Source: Myxococcus virescens
GTDB taxonomy: Bacteria; Myxococcota; Myxococcia; Myxococcales; Myxococcaceae
Length of the DNA stretch: 64,000 bases
Direction: 5' to 3'
Assembly (NCBI RefSeq): GCF_900101905.1
Contig: NZ_FNAJ01000022.1
Location: 43,597 to 107,596 of the forward strand
Positions 61,460 through 64,000 of this stretch are shown here, piece by piece; position 1 is the stretch's first letter, and the number at the start of each line of letters is the position of its first letter. A model generated the notes under the pieces. The model did no database searches and had not been told where the DNA came from. It saw only the letters and a list, made by a program, of their open reading frames with translations. The translations under genes and the position numbers were made by a program.

Positions 61460-64000
61460 TCACCCCTCGCCTTGCTGTCCCGCCGCCTCGTGCCGCCCAG
61501 TGGCGGCGCCGACGTGTTCGACCAGGCGGCGCGCCAGCGTCTCCACCCGCGGCTCCCTGAGCACACTGTAGTGGTCCCCCGGAACGTCCTCCACGGTGAG
61601 GCCCGATAGCCCCCAGCGTGCCCACCCGTGGGACGGCTCCACCGCCTGGGAGCGTTGCGCATCCTTCGCACGCAGCAGCAGCACGGGGCACTGAACGGGA
61701 CCGGGACGGTAGGCCGCCAACGCCCTCAGGTTCGCGCGAGTCACATCACGCCAGGCGCGGAGCGTTGACGCCTCGACCTCGGGAGGCAGCCACCCTGCCT
61801 GTCGCGCATGCTCGACGACGGCGGTGAATTGCGCCTCTTCGGTCAGGCCCGAGAGTGCCTCCGGACGCAGGGTGGACTCGGCACCTGCCGTCCGTGCCAG
61901 GTCCATGGCCATTCCCGCGAGCAACAACGCCGCATCGGGTTCCCGCGAGGGCGCATTCTCGCCGGGAGCGAAGCTGTCCAGCAGGACCAGGAGCGCCACG
62001 GACTGCCCCTGACGCTCCAGCTCTCGCGCCATCTCGAACGCCACCACCCCACCCAGGGACCAACCCCCCAGCACATAGGGGCCCTTGGGCTGACGCTCGC
62101 GCATTGCGTCAACGTAGCGGCGGGCGAGCGCCTCCACCTGTTCCAGTGGAGGCTCGCGTCCATCGAGCCCCGCGGCCTGGAATCCGTAGAGGGGCCGCTC
62201 GCGCCCCATGCTCCGAGCCAGCGCACGGTACGGCCCCACGGCGCCGCCAACGGCATGCACGAGGAACACAGGCGTGCCGGCACCTTCAGGCTGCAATGCC
62301 ACACAGTCACGCGCGCCTGCTTCCGTGTCCGAACTCAGCAACCAGACCGCGAGCCGCAACACTGTCGGCGCCTCGAAGAGCGCGCGCAGCGGCATGTCCA
62401 CGCCCAGCTCCGTGCGGACACGCGCCACGACTTGGGTTGCCAACAACGAATGGCCTCCCAGTTCGAAGAAGTCGTCATGAAGACCGACACGTGGCACGCC
62501 CAGCACCTCCGAGAAGATGCCCGCCAACACGCGCTCTGCGTCCGTGCGCGGCGTGACGAAGGTCTCGGCGGCAACGCGCGACCGCAGGTCTGTAGCAGCC
62601 AATGCCTTGCGGTCGACCTTGCCGTTGGGCGTCAGCGGCAGTGCCTCCAGCACCACCACCACCGACGGCACCATGTACTCCGGCAGCTTCTGCCTCACGT
62701 ACTCCTTCAGCGCCCCTCCCTCTCCCCCCGGCGCCACCACGTACGCCTCCACCCGCTTCTCCTGCCCCTCTCCCCTCACCACCGCTGCCGCTTCCTTCAC
62801 CTGCGCGTGCTGCTTCAGCGCCTCCTCCACCTCCCCCAACTCAATCCGGTAACCCCTCACCTTCACCTGCGCGTCCCGGCGCCCCAGAAACTCCAGCACC
62901 CCACCCTCCTGCCACCTCACCTCATCCCCCGTCCGGTACACCCGCTCCCCCTCCCCAAACGGCGACGGCACGAAGCGCTCCGCCGTCCACTCCGGCCTCC
63001 CCACGTACCCCTCCGCCAGCCCCTCCCCTCCCACGTACAACTCGCCCCTCACCCCCACCGGCACCGGACGCATTCCCTCGTCCAGCACGTACACCCGCGT
63101 ATTCCCCACCGGCTTCCCAATGGGCACCGTCAACCCCACGTCCTCCTCTGCTACCCGGTGCACTGTCGTGAATGTCGTCCCCTCCGTCGGCCCGTACCCG
63201 TTGAGGAGGATGCCCCCTCTCCTCACCCGCTCCCTCACACGCCCCACCGACAGCACGTCTCCTCCCGCCAGCACCTGCCTCACTCCACTCAGCGCTTCCG
63301 GCTGGTACGCCTGCATCTGCTCGAAGAGCGCCGCCGTCAGCCACAGCGACGTCACCCCTGCCTCCTTCAGCCTCCGCCCCACCGCCTCCAACTCCAGCGG
63401 CCCCTCCGGGTACACCACCAGCTTCCCCCCGTGCAGCAGCGCGCCCCATACCTCCAACGTCGACGCGTCGAAGCCCGTCGGCGCCAGTTGCAGCCACACC
63501 TCCTCCGGACCGAAGTCCGCCACGCCGCTTCCCTTCACCAGCCGCGTCACCGCTCGCTGCGGCACCGCCACACCCTTCGGCTTCCCCGTGCTTCCCGACG
63601 TAAACATCACGTACGCCAGGTTGCCCCCTCCCACTCGCGCCTCCGGGTTTGTCTCCGGCTGCCTGGCAATCTGCGTGGCCCACTCCGTGTCCACGCTCAC
63701 CACCAGCTCTCCACCCGCAGCCACCTCGTCCGCCAGCTTCTCCTGCGCCACCAGCAGCGCCACCCCCGCCTCCCGCTTCATCCACCCCAGCCGCTCCAGC
63801 GGGTAGCTCGCGTCCAGCGGCACGTACACCCCACCCGCCTTCAGAATCCCCAGCGCGCTCACCACCCACTCCAACGAGCGCTCCACGCACAACCCCACTC
63901 GTACCTCGGGCCCCACTCCCATTCCCCTCAGGTGGTGCGCCAACTGGTTTGCTCGGCGATTCAACGCCTCGTAACTCACCTGCTGCCCTGCCCACTCCAC
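61460..64000 (-). CDS. NRPS final module: A-PCP-TE, 5' end outside window
   Basis: 847 residues visible; the gene continues beyond 64000. Adenylation domain from core A1 (VSYEALNRRANQLA) through A3 (FTSGSTGKPKG), A5 (NGYGPTEGTT), A8 (GRRDAQVKVRGYRIELGEVE) and A10 (LTPNGKVDRK, about residue 460). By alignment to GrsA the specificity code reads DALWLGGTF plus A10 Lys; the nearest I recall, DAFWIGGTFK, is valine-type, so a small branched residue is a tentative guess. Then PCP with Ser518 (LGGHSLL), and a type I thioesterase with Ser648 (GGWSLGG), and His810 (GDHYSVL), which releases the peptide. Codon usage breaks near 62630. Confidence 0.95.
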   Translation of the reverse strand: MEWAGQQVSYEALNRRANQLAHHLRGMGVGPEVRVGLCVERSLEWVVSALGILKAGGVYVPLDASYPLERLGWMKREAGVALLVAQEKLADEVAAGGELVVSVDTEWATQIARQPETNPEARVGGGNLAYVMFTSGSTGKPKGVAVPQRAVTRLVKGSGVADFGPEEVWLQLAPTGFDASTLEVWGALLHGGKLVVYPEGPLELEAVGRRLKEAGVTSLWLTAALFEQMQAYQPEALSGVRQVLAGGDVLSVGRVRERVRRGGILLNGYGPTEGTTFTTVHRVAEEDVGLTVPIGKPVGNTRVYVLDEGMRPVPVGVRGELYVGGEGLAEGYVGRPEWTAERFVPSPFGEGERVYRTGDEVRWQEGGVLEFLGRRDAQVKVRGYRIELGEVEEALKQHAQVKEAAAVVRGEGQEKRVEAYVVAPGGEGGALKEYVRQKLPEYMVPSVVVVLEALPLTPNGKVDRKALAATDLRSRVAAETFVTPRTDAERVLAGIFSEVLGVPRVGLHDDFFELGGHSLLATQVVARVRTELGVDMPLRALFEAPTVLRLAVWLLSSDTEAGARDCVALQPEGAGTPVFLVHAVGGAVGPYRALARSMGRERPLYGFQAAGLDGREPPLEQVEALARRYVDAMRERQPKGPYVLGGWSLGGVVAFEMARELERQGQSVALLVLLDSFAPGENAPSREPDAALLLAGMAMDLARTAGAESTLRPEALSGLTEEAQFTAVVEHARQAGWLPPEVEASTLRAWRDVTRANLRALAAYRPGPVQCPVLLLRAKDAQRSQAVEPSHGWARWGLSGLTVEDVPGDHYSVLREPRVETLARRLVEHVGAATGRHEAAGQQGEG

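Overview
The window is high-GC, densely packed, strand-switching DNA from a myxobacterium, almost certainly Myxococcus or a close relative. Grounds: a Lon protease (48094-50577) whose 827-residue length and start match what I recall of M. xanthus LonD/BsgA; a Ser/Thr kinase overlapping an FHA-GAF-adenylate cyclase gene; a separated DnaE2 / ImuA-ImuB mutagenesis set; Cys-rich 'DAGT' lipoproteins; and an NRPS end module. I saw no rRNA, tRNA, CRISPR array, insertion sequence or replication origin.

Layout. 1-6.9 kb: the 3' part of an unknown gene, a GIDE-like membrane protein, the kinase/cyclase signalling pair and an outer-membrane-type lipoprotein. 6.9-11.2 kb: truD with a long basic tail, then an ECF sigma / anti-sigma / exported polymer-forming-repeat operon ending in a strong terminator. 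11.4-14.4 kb: a two-gene flavoenzyme related to sarcosine oxidase / HcnABC with an unusual domain split and a textbook terminator. 14.4-20.3 kb: secreted V8-like protease with a good sigma-70-type promoter, an SDR lacking its catalytic Tyr and Lys, a universal stress protein, a membrane protein, a second polymer-forming-repeat protein, PlsC and exonuclease III. 20.3-31.6 kb: lamin-tail lipoprotein, alpha/beta hydrolase, PhyH oxygenase, hybrid sensor kinase, WbqC-like protein, AAA ATPase, a duplicated-domain exported protein and an AidB-like acyl-CoA dehydrogenase. 31.6-34.5 kb: a GNAT pair and a DUF4336 protein. 34.5-47.9 kb: dnaE2 with a candidate LexA box, NfeD/SPFH pair, ABC-F ATPase, sugar-nucleotide epimerase, FHA protein, lipoproteins, imuB and imuA. 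48-50.6 kb: lonD and its terminator.

The most unusual region is 50.7-61.3 kb. Four co-directional genes encode an exported SH3b protein, a 1618-residue protein with a C39-like cysteine protease head followed by a degenerate M23 fold, an 849-residue protein ending in a lytic transglycosylase, and a LysM protein. A divergent exported amidase lies beside them. All five have peptidoglycan-related domains, the three large or effector-like ones have no visible signal peptide, and the 5' part of the giant gene is visibly AT-richer than the rest of the window. This looks like an uncharacterised peptidoglycan-targeting system. The role (non-Sec-delivered effector set, predation, or sporulation wall remodelling) is inference.

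The window ends inside an NRPS gene (61460-64000, minus strand). It carries the final A-PCP-TE, with a sharp codon-usage break at the end of the A domain that suggests adenylation-domain exchange. Start sites were chosen from signal peptides, Shine-Dalgarno sequences and ATGA/TGATG overlaps; uncertain ones are flagged.
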